Position numbers and translations under genes: made by a program
Shown: piece after piece, positions 51,835 through 60,221 of the stretch
Layout: the number at the start of each line of letters is the position of its first letter
How positions within the stretch are numbered: position 1 is the first letter of the stretch
Assembly (NCBI GenBank): GCA_963977415.1
Contig: CAXBOS010000017.1
Coordinates: 1-64,000, forward strand
Source: Croceimicrobium sp963977415
Lineage (GTDB): Bacteria > Bacteroidota > Bacteroidia > Flavobacteriales > Schleiferiaceae
DNA length: 64,000 nucleotides
Direction: 5' to 3'
The notes under the pieces: model-generated
What the model saw: the letters and a program-made list of their open reading frames with translations, nothing else
Databases searched by the model: none
Told to the model about the DNA's origin: nothing

Positions 51835-54354
51835 ATGAACGATTGGTTAATGTATTTGGTTCCTGCCCTAGGTTTGGTAGGAATCTTAGTTATGCTAATG
51901 AAATCTGCCTGGGTTACCAAACAAGCAGCAGGCGATAAAAAGATGACGGAGTTGGCAGGTTATATTGCGGACGGAGCGATGTCTTTTTTAAAGGCCGAAT
52001 GGAAAGTAATGAGCTACTTTGTAGTAATAGCTGCCATTTTATTAGGATACTCAGGAACTTTAGTAGAGCACTCTAGTCCCATTATCGCCATTGCTTTTGT
52101 TATTGGTGCGGTGCTTTCTGCTTTGGCAGGATATATCGGGATGCGCATTGCTACAAAATCTAATGTTCGTACTACCGAAGCTGCTCGTACTAGTTTAGTG
52201 CAAGCTTTAAAAGTTTCTTTTACCGGTGGGTCTGTAATGGGTCTCGGTGTAGCGGGATTAGCTGTTCTAGGTTTAGGATCTTTATTTATAGTTTTTTACA
52301 ACTACTTTGTACCAGAAGGTGCTGCTATTAATGGCCCAGAAATGAAAACAGCTATCGAAGTATTGGCTGGTTTCTCTCTTGGTGCAGAGTCTATCGCTCT
52401 TTTTGCTCGTGTAGGAGGTGGTATTTATACCAAAGCAGCCGACGTAGGTGCAGATTTAGTAGGTAAAGTAGAAGCGGGAATTCCCGAAGATGATATTCGT
52501 AACCCAGCTACAATTGCCGATAACGTAGGTGATAACGTAGGTGATGTTGCCGGTATGGGTGCTGACCTTTTTGGTTCTTACGTGGCCACAATTTTAGCTA
52601 CCATGGTATTAGGTCAAGAAATTGACAGTGCTGACAATTTTGGCGGAATGGCCCCCATTTTATTACCCATGGTAATTGCTGGTTTAGGTCTTATTTTCTC
52701 TATTATTTCTATGGCTTTCGTTCGTATTAGCAACGAAAATAGCTCGGTTCAGAAAGCCCTAAACATGGGTAACTGGTCTTCTATTATTTTTGTGGTTATC
52801 GCTTCCTATCCGCTTTCTATGTGGATGTTGCCGGAATCAATGAATTTAAGAGGTTACGAGTTTAGTCCATTAGATGTTTTCCTTGCCATTTTAGTTGGAT
52901 CTATTGTAGGTGCTTTAATGAGCTTAGTAACAGAGTTCTATACCTCCATGGGTAAGAAGCCAGTAAATTCTATTGTGCAGCAAAGTTCTACGGGACACGC
53001 CACTAATATTATTGGTGGTCTAGCTATGGGTATGCAGTCTACTGTTATTCCAATTTTAATCTTAGCAGCTGGTATTATTTTCTCTTACTCTTTTGCTGGT
53101 TTATACGGAGTGGCAATTGCTGCTGCGGGTATGATGGCTACAACTGCTATGCAATTGGCGATTGACGCTTTCGGACCGATTGCAGATAATGCGGGAGGTA
53201 TTGCCGAAATGAGCGGATTGCCAGAGGAAGTACGCGGACGTACCGACAATTTAGATGCTGTAGGTAACACCACCGCTGCAACGGGTAAAGGTTTCGCTAT
53301 TGCTTCTGCAGCTTTAACCGCTTTGGCACTTTTCGCCGCTTTCGTAGGAATTGCTGGTATTGATTCAATTGATATTTACAAAGCTCCTGTGTTAGCCATG
53401 CTATTCGTTGGAGGTATGATTCCATTTATTTTCTCTTCTCTAGCTATTTCGGCAGTAGGTCGCGCAGCAATGGCGATGGTACACGAAGTTCGTCGCCAGT
53501 TTAAAGAGATTCCAGGTATTATGGAATATAAGGCTAAACCCGAATACGAAAAATGTGTAGAGATTTCTACCAAAGCTTCCATCCGTGAAATGATGCTTCC
53601 AGGTGCCATTGCCTTGGTAACTCCTCTTTTGGTAGGATTTGGATTTTTGGGTGTTTTTGAAGAAACTTCTTCTGCAGAAATGTTAGGAGGTTTATTGGCC
53701 GGTGTAACGGTTAGTGGTGTGTTGATGGGTATTTTCCAAAACAATGCCGGTGGTGCTTGGGATAACGCTAAAAAGTCTTTTGAGCAAGGTGTTATGATTG
53801 ATGGTAAAATGGAATACAAAGGTTCTGAAGCGCATAAAGCGTCAGTAACCGGTGATACCGTTGGTGATCCATTTAAAGATACTTCTGGTCCTTCGATGAA
53901 CATCTTAATTAAATTGATGTCTATTGTTTCTTTAGTAATCGCTCCTCATATTCACGTGGGTGATGCAAGTGGTAACGCTTATATGGATGAGGTAGTGAAA
54001 ATTAGCGCTGGAGAGGTTTACGCCTACGAAGGTACTAACGCGGCTCAAGTAAAGTTTAGTAGCCCCAATAGTGAAATGACAGGGTCTATTTCAGCAGAAG
54101 CTTTTAGCTATGACTTCGCTTCAGAAGATAATGTAGTTAACCTACGCATGCAATTAAGCAGTAAACAAACTAGTGCTTTATTAAACTCACAATTTAATAG
54201 CGTTGAAGTTAGAGCGGAGCAATTGACTTTAGGCGAAAACGGTCTCTTTAAAGGTGAGGCTTTTATTATCCTTGATGGAAATGCAATTCCTTCTACGCTT
54301 GGGATTAATATAATAAACGAAAAGAGAATTTTAGCAAGTCTTAGTATGAACTAA
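51835..54354 (+). CDS. hppA: ion-translocating membrane pyrophosphatase with C-terminal extension
   Basis: 839 residues. It hydrolyses pyrophosphate and pumps Na+ or H+. Catalytic motifs: GGGIYTKAADVGADLVGK, DNVGDNVGDVAGMGADLFGSY, and near the end TGDTVGDPFKDTSGPSMNILIKLMSIVSLVIAPHI. The GNTTAATGKG motif has Ala and Gly where K+-independent enzymes have Lys and Thr, so a K+-dependent type is likely. The conserved core ends near residue 706. The remaining 133 residues are a soluble beta-rich tail that most family members lack. Two terminators follow. Confidence 0.94.
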   Translation: MNDWLMYLVPALGLVGILVMLMKSAWVTKQAAGDKKMTELAGYIADGAMSFLKAEWKVMSYFVVIAAILLGYSGTLVEHSSPIIAIAFVIGAVLSALAGYIGMRIATKSNVRTTEAARTSLVQALKVSFTGGSVMGLGVAGLAVLGLGSLFIVFYNYFVPEGAAINGPEMKTAIEVLAGFSLGAESIALFARVGGGIYTKAADVGADLVGKVEAGIPEDDIRNPATIADNVGDNVGDVAGMGADLFGSYVATILATMVLGQEIDSADNFGGMAPILLPMVIAGLGLIFSIISMAFVRISNENSSVQKALNMGNWSSIIFVVIASYPLSMWMLPESMNLRGYEFSPLDVFLAILVGSIVGALMSLVTEFYTSMGKKPVNSIVQQSSTGHATNIIGGLAMGMQSTVIPILILAAGIIFSYSFAGLYGVAIAAAGMMATTAMQLAIDAFGPIADNAGGIAEMSGLPEEVRGRTDNLDAVGNTTAATGKGFAIASAALTALALFAAFVGIAGIDSIDIYKAPVLAMLFVGGMIPFIFSSLAISAVGRAAMAMVHEVRRQFKEIPGIMEYKAKPEYEKCVEISTKASIREMMLPGAIALVTPLLVGFGFLGVFEETSSAEMLGGLLAGVTVSGVLMGIFQNNAGGAWDNAKKSFEQGVMIDGKMEYKGSEAHKASVTGDTVGDPFKDTSGPSMNILIKLMSIVSLVIAPHIHVGDASGNAYMDEVVKISAGEVYAYEGTNAAQVKFSSPNSEMTGSISAEAFSYDFASEDNVVNLRMQLSSKQTSALLNSQFNSVEVRAEQLTLGENGLFKGEAFIILDGNAIPSTLGINIINEKRILASLSMN

Positions 54355-54378
54355 GATTGCTTAAAATCAATTAGTATG

Positions 54379-54413
54379 AAGAGGCCGTCTAATTTAGATG
54401 GCCTCTTTTTTTT
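54379..54413 (+). terminator. first terminator after hppA
   Basis: AAGAGGCCGTCT (54379-54390) pairs with AGATGGCCTCTT (54396-54407, one G-T pair) and is followed by seven T. Confidence 0.88.
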
Positions 54414-54432
54414 AGCCTGTGCTTATGGTTCT

Positions 54433-54470
54433 GCCAAGCTTCGTTTATAGCAAAGCTTGGCTATTTTTTT
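54433..54470 (+). terminator. second terminator after hppA
   Basis: GCCAAGCTT (54433-54441) pairs with AAGCTTGGC (54453-54461) and is followed by TATTTTTTT. Confidence 0.8.
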
Positions 54471-54595
54471 CACTGCGGTAGATGCGGTCTGATAAAAATC
54501 CTTGCTCATAACTGTTGCTTCTTCCGACTCTCAATCAATTATTTTTAAGAGCTCTAAAGCCGAATTTCAAGACTAATTTTAGGGTAAGGAACCTG

Positions 54596-54746
54596 CATAG
54601 CCCGCGGCAGGGATTGGAGTGAAAAGCCCGCAGCCCTAATGCCCCTGCGCAATTCTGTGGCAGGCGACCAAAGGAAGCCTAGCGGCAGAATATGCAGCTG
54701 GGCGTGTTAGGGCGAGGACTTGGAGCAAAAGCCCGGTTGCCGCCCA
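54596..54746. ncRNA. candidate structured RNA or dispersed structured element
   Basis: About 150 bases without a reading frame and distinctly GC-rich for the region. Outer helix GCGGCA (54604-54609) / TGCCGC (54738-54743). Inside it, GGATTGGAGTGAAAAGCCCG (54611-54630) and GGACTTGGAG-CAAAAGCCCG (54716-54735) are near-copies. Between them is a rod: GCCCTAA / TTAGGGC (54633-54639 / 54707-54713), CCC+CTGC / GCAG+GGG, TTCTG / CAGAA (54653-54657 / 54686-54690), and AGGC / GCCT (54662-54665 / 54677-54680). It lies downstream of both hppA and the convergent kinase gene. Strand is uncertain; purine-rich loops favour plus. The stretch 54471-54595 holds nothing else I recognise. Confidence 0.5.
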
Positions 54747-54766
54747 AATAAAAAAAAATCAGATTT

Positions 54767-55381
54767 TTAAAATAAGCCGTTAAGCTCGGCGTCGATATTA
54801 TTGATGATTTTACCTAAATCCTCGGGATTGTTGGCGAATTTGTTTTCGTCTACATTGATAATTAGCAAGTTACCTTTGTCGTAGCCTGAAATCCACGCTT
54901 CATAGCGTTCGTTGAGGCGGCTGAGGTAATCGATGCGAATATTATTTTCATAATCGCGGCCACGCTTCTGAATTTGGTCCACCAAAGTGGGGATGGAAGC
55001 ACGCAGGTAGATCAATAAATCGGGGGCTTCCACGAAGGAATCCATTAGTTCGAAAAGCGAAAGGTAGTTTTCAAAATCACGGCTTGGCATGAGGCCCATG
55101 GCGTGCAAGTTGGGGGCGAAAATGTGGGCGTCTTCGTAAATCGTTCGATCTTGAATGATGCTTTTTCCAGTTTCGCGGATTTCTTTGACCTGACGAAAAC
55201 GGCTGTTCAGAAAGAAGATTTGCAAGTTAAAAGACCAGCGCTGCATTTCACGGTAAAAATCGTCGAGATAGGGATTGTCTTCTACATCTTCAAAGTGGGG
55301 TGTCCACTTGTAGTGCTTTGCCAGTAAGCGTGTTAAGGTAGTTTTCCCTGAGCCGATGTTCCCTGAAATTGCAATGTGCAT
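54767..55381 (-). CDS. deoxynucleoside kinase
   Basis: 204 residues of the dCK/dGK family, phosphorylating deoxynucleosides for salvage. The P-loop is GNIGSGKTTL (about 6-15). The E-R-type substrate region is EDVEDNPYLDDFYREMQRWSFNLQIFFLNSRF, followed by IQDRTIYEDAHIFA (DRS-like motif) and a lid RGRDYENNIRIDYLSRLNERYE. A paralogue lies at 62511. The end borders the structured element; a -7 box lies at 55403. Confidence 0.94.
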   Translation of the reverse strand: MHIAISGNIGSGKTTLTRLLAKHYKWTPHFEDVEDNPYLDDFYREMQRWSFNLQIFFLNSRFRQVKEIRETGKSIIQDRTIYEDAHIFAPNLHAMGLMPSRDFENYLSLFELMDSFVEAPDLLIYLRASIPTLVDQIQKRGRDYENNIRIDYLSRLNERYEAWISGYDKGNLLIINVDENKFANNPEDLGKIINNIDAELNGLF

Positions 55382-55402
55382 AGTTGTTTTTTAATAAGCT
55401 CA

Positions 55403-55410
55403 CAAAGCTA
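55403..55410 (-). promoter_or_regulatory. predicted -7 promoter box of the deoxynucleoside kinase
   Basis: Minus-strand TAGCTTTG, an exact TAnnTTTG match, 21 bases before the ATG. Confidence 0.5.
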
Positions 55411-55445
55411 AGTTTTTCGGCTAAATTATCGGCTATTGTAAGCCG

Positions 55446-56246
55446 CTATTCGAGCTTATAAAGGTAGAGCATGCCCGCTTTCCATAAATAAAGCGAGCGG
55501 TTGTGTAAAATGATACGTTTGATACCGGCTTGCGGGCAGATGAGGTTTTGTCTTTGACCGGTTTTAACCGAAATGAGGCTTAATATTCCACTTTCGCTGA
55601 GGCAGATGAGTAAGTCATTATTAAAATCGACATCAATTATTGTTTCGGTAAAGGGAATTTTTTTTTGGAAAGCGGCTACAGCATCGAAAAGTAAAAAACC
55701 GCTTTGAGGAAGATGGAGGACTTGGTGATTGAAGCTGCTTAATAAGTGAGACGGGCGATTGGTGCTGCTGCTTATTTGGTTTATGGTAGGACTAAAGTTT
55801 AAAAGTTTTTCCGCTTCGGGGTCATAAATGCTAAGGCGATCGCTTACCTGATCGTAGATGAGTATTTGATTTTGAGTGGTATAGCTTACTAAACTAGGGT
55901 CGATAAAGCCTGCATCGAGAAGGTTTATGCTGCGACTAAAATTTAGGCGGTTATCGAGAATTTGGAGGATATTAAAATCGGTATAATAAAGGAGCGGCTG
56001 CAAAGGGTTAATGAGGGTGAAAAAACTTATTGAGCCTAAGCGTGGATCGCTGTAGCTGTAGTTTTGCTGGCCATTTACGGGATGTTTAATAATCTCATTG
56101 CCTTTTAAATAGTAGATGTTTCCAAAGGGATCCACTTTTAAATCATCCACAGTAGGTATGATCTCGCTGCTAATTAATTTTAACTGCAAGGCCTGTCCAA
56201 AAAGGGCTGAGTTAATAAATAGAAAAAGCACTAGTGCGATCCGCAT
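55446..56246 (-). CDS. exported hypothetical protein, possibly beta-propeller-like
   Basis: 266 residues with a signal peptide (1-19, LFINSALFGQA). The rest is beta-rich with repeating short strands and turns (VDPFGNIYYLKGNEIIKHP, SLVSYTTQNQILIYDQVSDRLSIYDPE, FNNDLLICLSESGILSLISVKTG), suggesting a WD/NHL-like propeller. I recognise no family function. Its start overlaps the GH3 gene stop as TAATG, so it is translationally coupled to it. Confidence 0.7.
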   Translation of the reverse strand: MRIALVLFLFINSALFGQALQLKLISSEIIPTVDDLKVDPFGNIYYLKGNEIIKHPVNGQQNYSYSDPRLGSISFFTLINPLQPLLYYTDFNILQILDNRLNFSRSINLLDAGFIDPSLVSYTTQNQILIYDQVSDRLSIYDPEAEKLLNFSPTINQISSSTNRPSHLLSSFNHQVLHLPQSGFLLFDAVAAFQKKIPFTETIIDVDFNNDLLICLSESGILSLISVKTGQRQNLICPQAGIKRIILHNRSLYLWKAGMLYLYKLE

Positions 56247-57760
56247 TAGTCGTTTAATTTTAATAGTTCATCCATATGCTCTCGGCTATTACTTAGGCGC
56301 GGAACTTTGTTTTGGCCTCCTAATTTTCCTTTGGTACTAAGCCAGTCGTAAAACAGTCCTGGGCGCGCTTCAATAAGTTCGAGGCCAGTAAGGGCCAGAC
56401 CCTTGTAGCGTTTGGCTTCGTAGTCGCTATTTATGTTACAAATGGCTTTGTCTAAATCGGCAGCGAATTCTGCTTGATTAGCTGGGGCTTTACTCCATTC
56501 AATGAGCCATTGGTGCGCCCCTTTATTTTTACCTTCCATAAAAATAGGCGCAACAGTGAAATCTAGAACTTGGCAGTTATGTTTTTCACAACTTTGTTTG
56601 AGGGCTTTTTCGGCATTTTCAATGATGAGCTCTTCGCCAAAAACATTAATGAAGTGCTTGGTGCGGCCGGTAATTTTAAAACGATAAGGCGAGGTATTGG
56701 TGAAGCGAATTGTATCACCGATAATATAGCGCCACAAACCGGCATTGGAAGTAATCACTACGGCATAGCTCGGGCCGATTTCTACCTCGCTTAAGCCAAT
56801 AGTTTTAGACTGGGTTCCTTGGTATTGGTCCATTGGGATAAACTCGAAGTAGATGCCATAATCGAGCATCAAAAGCATTTCGCTACTGTCTTTTTGGTCT
56901 TGGATGCCAAAGAAGCCTTCCGAGGCATTATAGGTTTCGAGGTAGTTAATGTCTTTACCAATAATTTCGCGGTATTGCTCGCGGTAGGGTTCAAAGTTTA
57001 CTCCGCCGTGCATATAGAGCTCTAAATTAGGCCATACTTCGGCAATGGTTTTTTTGCCACTTAGTTCTAAAACTCGCTGCAGGAGTACAAGCATCCACGA
57101 AGGAACACCCGCGAGACTGGTTACATCTTCGCGCAAGGAGGTCGTTGCCATGGCGACAATTTTCGACTCCCACTCCGTCATTAAACTAATTTTATTGTTG
57201 GGGGTACTGCGCATTTCCACCCAAAAGGGGAGGTTTTCGATAATAATCCCAGAAACATCTCCGTAGTAGCTTTGTAATTCCTGGTTATCCAGAAAGGTAC
57301 TGCCACCCATGCGAAGGTTCATCCCGTCGAAAACCATGGTTTCGGGGTTTAGATTACAGTAAATACTTAGTAGATCCTTACCGCCTTTAAAATGGCAGTC
57401 TTCTATCGCTTCCTCGCTAACGGGAATAAATTTGCTTTTACTGTTGGTGGTGCCGCTAGATTTAGCAAACCATTTCACTTCCCCGGGCCAAAAAATATTT
57501 TGTTCCCCTTGGCGGAGACGATTTACATCCGCTTCAATATCTTCGTAAAAATGGAGAGGAACTCTTTCTTTAAAGTCATTAATAGAGGATATATCGTCGA
57601 ACTTGTATCTTTTTCCGAACTCGGTGTTTGCGGCAATGCTTATTAATTCTATTAATAGCTCGCTTTGCACTTCATGCGGATACTTCATGAAAAGTTCCAA
57701 CTGGTGAAAGCGCTTTTTCATGCGCCAACTTAAAAATGAATTTACTAGTGCAAGCTTCAT
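56246..57760 (-). CDS. GH3 family protein (acyl-amidosynthetase-like)
   Basis: 504 residues of the GH3/ANL adenylating superfamily. In plants GH3 enzymes conjugate amino acids to hormones; bacterial members have no known substrate. Motifs: FAKSSGTTNSKSKFIPVS (ATP/phosphate loop), YNASEGFFGIQD, and WRYIIGDTIRFTNTSPYRFKITGR. It is coupled to an exported propeller-like protein. Full family length. Substrate unknown. Confidence 0.9.
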   Translation of the reverse strand: MKLALVNSFLSWRMKKRFHQLELFMKYPHEVQSELLIELISIAANTEFGKRYKFDDISSINDFKERVPLHFYEDIEADVNRLRQGEQNIFWPGEVKWFAKSSGTTNSKSKFIPVSEEAIEDCHFKGGKDLLSIYCNLNPETMVFDGMNLRMGGSTFLDNQELQSYYGDVSGIIIENLPFWVEMRSTPNNKISLMTEWESKIVAMATTSLREDVTSLAGVPSWMLVLLQRVLELSGKKTIAEVWPNLELYMHGGVNFEPYREQYREIIGKDINYLETYNASEGFFGIQDQKDSSEMLLMLDYGIYFEFIPMDQYQGTQSKTIGLSEVEIGPSYAVVITSNAGLWRYIIGDTIRFTNTSPYRFKITGRTKHFINVFGEELIIENAEKALKQSCEKHNCQVLDFTVAPIFMEGKNKGAHQWLIEWSKAPANQAEFAADLDKAICNINSDYEAKRYKGLALTGLELIEARPGLFYDWLSTKGKLGGQNKVPRLSNSREHMDELLKLND

Positions 57761-57795
57761 AGGAACGACTAATTTAGCGATACAAATTTTAGAAT

Positions 57796-58602
57796 ATGAG
57801 ATTCGAACTTAATCTGAGCAAAATGCCCGCTTGGCAAGATGATGAAAAGGTACAATATCTTCTCAAGGCAGATGATGATTTTATCAGGCTTAATCAACTA
57901 ATTGGTCGCCAAATTACAATAGAATTCCTTAATGAGAAACACTGTTCTAATTGTGGGAATAAGTTTGCCGACTTGTTTCGAATGGGCTTTTGCAAGAATT
58001 GTTTTTTTACCTCTCCACAGGCGGGTGAAAGTATCATAAGGCCAGAGTTAAGCCAAGCGCATTTGGATATTGAAGATCGCGATTTAGAATTTGAAAAATC
58101 CTACCAGCTACAAGAGCATATTGTGTATTTGGCCAATGGTGGCGATTTAAAAGTAGGGGTAACCCGCGCCCAGCAAATGCAAAACCGCTGGATAGATCAA
58201 GGTGCATCGGAAGCGATAGTTTTAGCGCGTACCGAGAATCGCTTTCAAGCGGGTGAAATAGAAGTAGCGCTGAAAGGCTTAATGGGCGACAAAACACCTT
58301 GGCGGAAGATGCTGAAGAATGAAATCCCGACCATTGATTTGGTAAAGGAAAAGCTCAAGGTAAAAGAAAGTCTTTCAGCTGAAATGCAACAATTTTTTGC
58401 AGAAGGCGAAGATGAAGTATATCAGTTTAATTATCCTGTTGAGGAATGGCCTACGAAGATTAGCACGCTTAATTTAGACAAAGAACCTAAGGCAGAGGCG
58501 GTATTAAAAGGGATACGGGGTCAATATTTGATCTTTCAAGGCGGCTTAGTTTTTAATATCCGCGCCCATACTGGTTTTAGGGTTTCTTTCGCTTTCGCTT
58601 GA
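57796..58602 (+). CDS. DUF2797 protein with zinc ribbon
   Basis: 268 residues. A treble-clef-type Cys4 set is at C50-x2-C53 and C66-x2-C69 (HCSNCG, FCKNCFF). The following region (YQLQEHIVYLANGGDLKVGVTRAQQMQNRWIDQGASEAIVLARTENRFQAGEIEVALK) is the DUF2797 core, whose YLA, VGVTR and R/E pattern resembles GIY-YIG-type nucleases; catalysis is not established. It overlaps the convergent flippase gene by 26 bases. Confidence 0.9.
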   Translation: MRFELNLSKMPAWQDDEKVQYLLKADDDFIRLNQLIGRQITIEFLNEKHCSNCGNKFADLFRMGFCKNCFFTSPQAGESIIRPELSQAHLDIEDRDLEFEKSYQLQEHIVYLANGGDLKVGVTRAQQMQNRWIDQGASEAIVLARTENRFQAGEIEVALKGLMGDKTPWRKMLKNEIPTIDLVKEKLKVKESLSAEMQQFFAEGEDEVYQFNYPVEEWPTKISTLNLDKEPKAEAVLKGIRGQYLIFQGGLVFNIRAHTGFRVSFAFA

Positions 58603-59542
58603 TACGTGCTAATTCACTGCGGTTTAAACTCGCCAATCCGATTAAGGATGGAATGGCCATATTAAAGAACCATACTAAAGTGCTGCCGATTACGAAAACT
58701 AAAGACTCATCACTAAAGAAACTAAAGAAGTAAAACGAAAGCGCTCCTTTAATTAAGAAATCTAAGCCGGCAAAAGTGGGCGTTATAGCCGATAGAAAAT
58801 AATAAAGAGGAATGGCGTAAAGGATTTCCAAATTGATACTCTTGGGTTGAAGAAAAAATAAGGAAACCAGCAATTGTGCTGAGAAAATAAGGAAGCGAAA
58901 GGAATGGATTCCAATCAGGACACTTTTTAGTTTTGAACCTGGCTCGCCTTTAATGAGGTAGTTGGCTAAAGGGTATTTAAAAAGTTTGCGCTGATGCAGA
59001 GAGCTTATAATTTTCTCAAGACTGAAGTAGATAACTAAGCTAAAAAGGCTAGCCAGAAGCGCTAGCACAGAATAGGCAATTTGGCCCGCATTAATTAACC
59101 ACAAGCAAGCAATTAATAAACTAACTATAGTTTTGCCAAAAAGCTTAGGGCTATGGGTCCAAAAAGTAAGGAAAAGTGCTTTCGAGCGATGAACCTGATC
59201 TTCTTGCACAATATAGCGACCGAGAATTTCACCGCTGTTAAGAGGGGTGATAAAGGCTAATCCGTAGCATTTAACATTTTGCCAAAGGGCTTTCTTAATA
59301 CTAATGGGGCTTATCAACGCTTGAATTTTTTGCCAAGCGATGGCATCAAAAGTGATATTTAAAAACCAGAGCAGACTAAATAGGAAAAGACTAATTAGGC
59401 TACGGTTAAGATCGAGGCTTAGTTCGAATTCTCTAACTTGAGACTTCTCTAGCTTTAGCCACAAAAGATAACTAGCCAGGCATACTAGTGCAATCTTTAG
59501 GATGCGGAAAAGCCATTTTTTACCAGATATCGATTTCTTCAC
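58577..59542 (-). CDS. flippase-like protein, lysylphosphatidylglycerol synthase TM region family
   Basis: 321 residues with about eight hydrophobic segments, N-terminal LFRILKIALVCLASYLLWL and later IKKALWQNVKCYGLAFITPLNSGEILGRYIV, the family's conserved loop (usually GRxxGxxLPxxxGE). Members flip or modify lipids. It overlaps the queuosine-precursor transporter gene (23 bases) and is last in the sppA operon. Confidence 0.85.
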   Translation of the reverse strand: MKKSISGKKWLFRILKIALVCLASYLLWLKLEKSQVREFELSLDLNRSLISLFLFSLLWFLNITFDAIAWQKIQALISPISIKKALWQNVKCYGLAFITPLNSGEILGRYIVQEDQVHRSKALFLTFWTHSPKLFGKTIVSLLIACLWLINAGQIAYSVLALLASLFSLVIYFSLEKIISSLHQRKLFKYPLANYLIKGEPGSKLKSVLIGIHSFRFLIFSAQLLVSLFFLQPKSINLEILYAIPLYYFLSAITPTFAGLDFLIKGALSFYFFSFFSDESLVFVIGSTLVWFFNMAIPSLIGLASLNRSELARIKRKRKKP

Positions 59543-60221
59543 TTTTTTGTAAATTGAAGTAGCGACGTATCAGGTAAATCAAAGGGTAAATTAAGAGCGT
59601 ATCCGCAGCAGCGAAAAGCGCTTTAAATAGCCAGCCATCTTTAACCAAGCCCCCAATAAAAGCGAAGCTTTCTACGCCAATAAATAATACTGTTGTTACT
59701 AATATGGTATCTACCAGCTGGGAAAAAATGGTAGAAGCATTGTTGCGCAGCCATAAATATTTGCCATTGGTTTTCTTCTTGATGGCGTGAAAAATACGCA
59801 CATCAATAAATTGGGCTACCAGATAAGCCAGCATGGAAGCCAGAATCACTCGGCTTGAACTTTGGAAAACCTGATCAAACTGTTCGTTACTAACGGGGCT
59901 ATTGCTAATGGCGGGAAAAACATGCCCTAAATAAAGAATCAGCAGAACTAAAAGCGAAGCGAATAATCCCGCGAAAACTACGCGGTTGGTGTTTTTCCGA
60001 CCGTAAATTTCAGAAAGAATATCGGTAATTAAAAAAGTAAGCGGGTAGGGAATAACGCCGGCCGAAACGATAAAAGTCTTAAAGCCAAGGTTAATGCTAA
60101 CGAACTTATTGGCGATTAAATTACAGGTTATTAAGGCCGCAATAAATAAAGCAGCCAGAATCAAATACATGATTCCGGCTTCTTTACGTTTAATGGTTTG
60201 CGTTTCCGTCAACTTAATCAA
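59520..60221 (-). CDS. queuosine precursor transporter
   Basis: 233-residue VUT/YhhQ family inner-membrane protein with about six segments: LILAALFIAALITCNLIANKFV, AGVIPYPLTFLITDILSEIYGRK, RVILASMLAYLVAQFIDVRIFHAIKKKTNGKYLWLRNNASTIFSQLVDT. The FLITDILSEIYG and QLVDT motifs are diagnostic. It imports preQ0 or preQ1-type bases for tRNA modification. It overlaps sppA by 8 bases and the flippase gene by 23. Confidence 0.93.
   Translation of the reverse strand: MIKLTETQTIKRKEAGIMYLILAALFIAALITCNLIANKFVSINLGFKTFIVSAGVIPYPLTFLITDILSEIYGRKNTNRVVFAGLFASLLVLLILYLGHVFPAISNSPVSNEQFDQVFQSSSRVILASMLAYLVAQFIDVRIFHAIKKKTNGKYLWLRNNASTIFSQLVDTILVTTVLFIGVESFAFIGGLVKDGWLFKALFAAADTLLIYPLIYLIRRYFNLQKSEEIDIW

Noticed and set aside
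53376..53903. 175-codon antisense frame within hppA
   Set aside because: Its composition mirrors the hppA codons and it has no family features; the sense gene has clear motifs.
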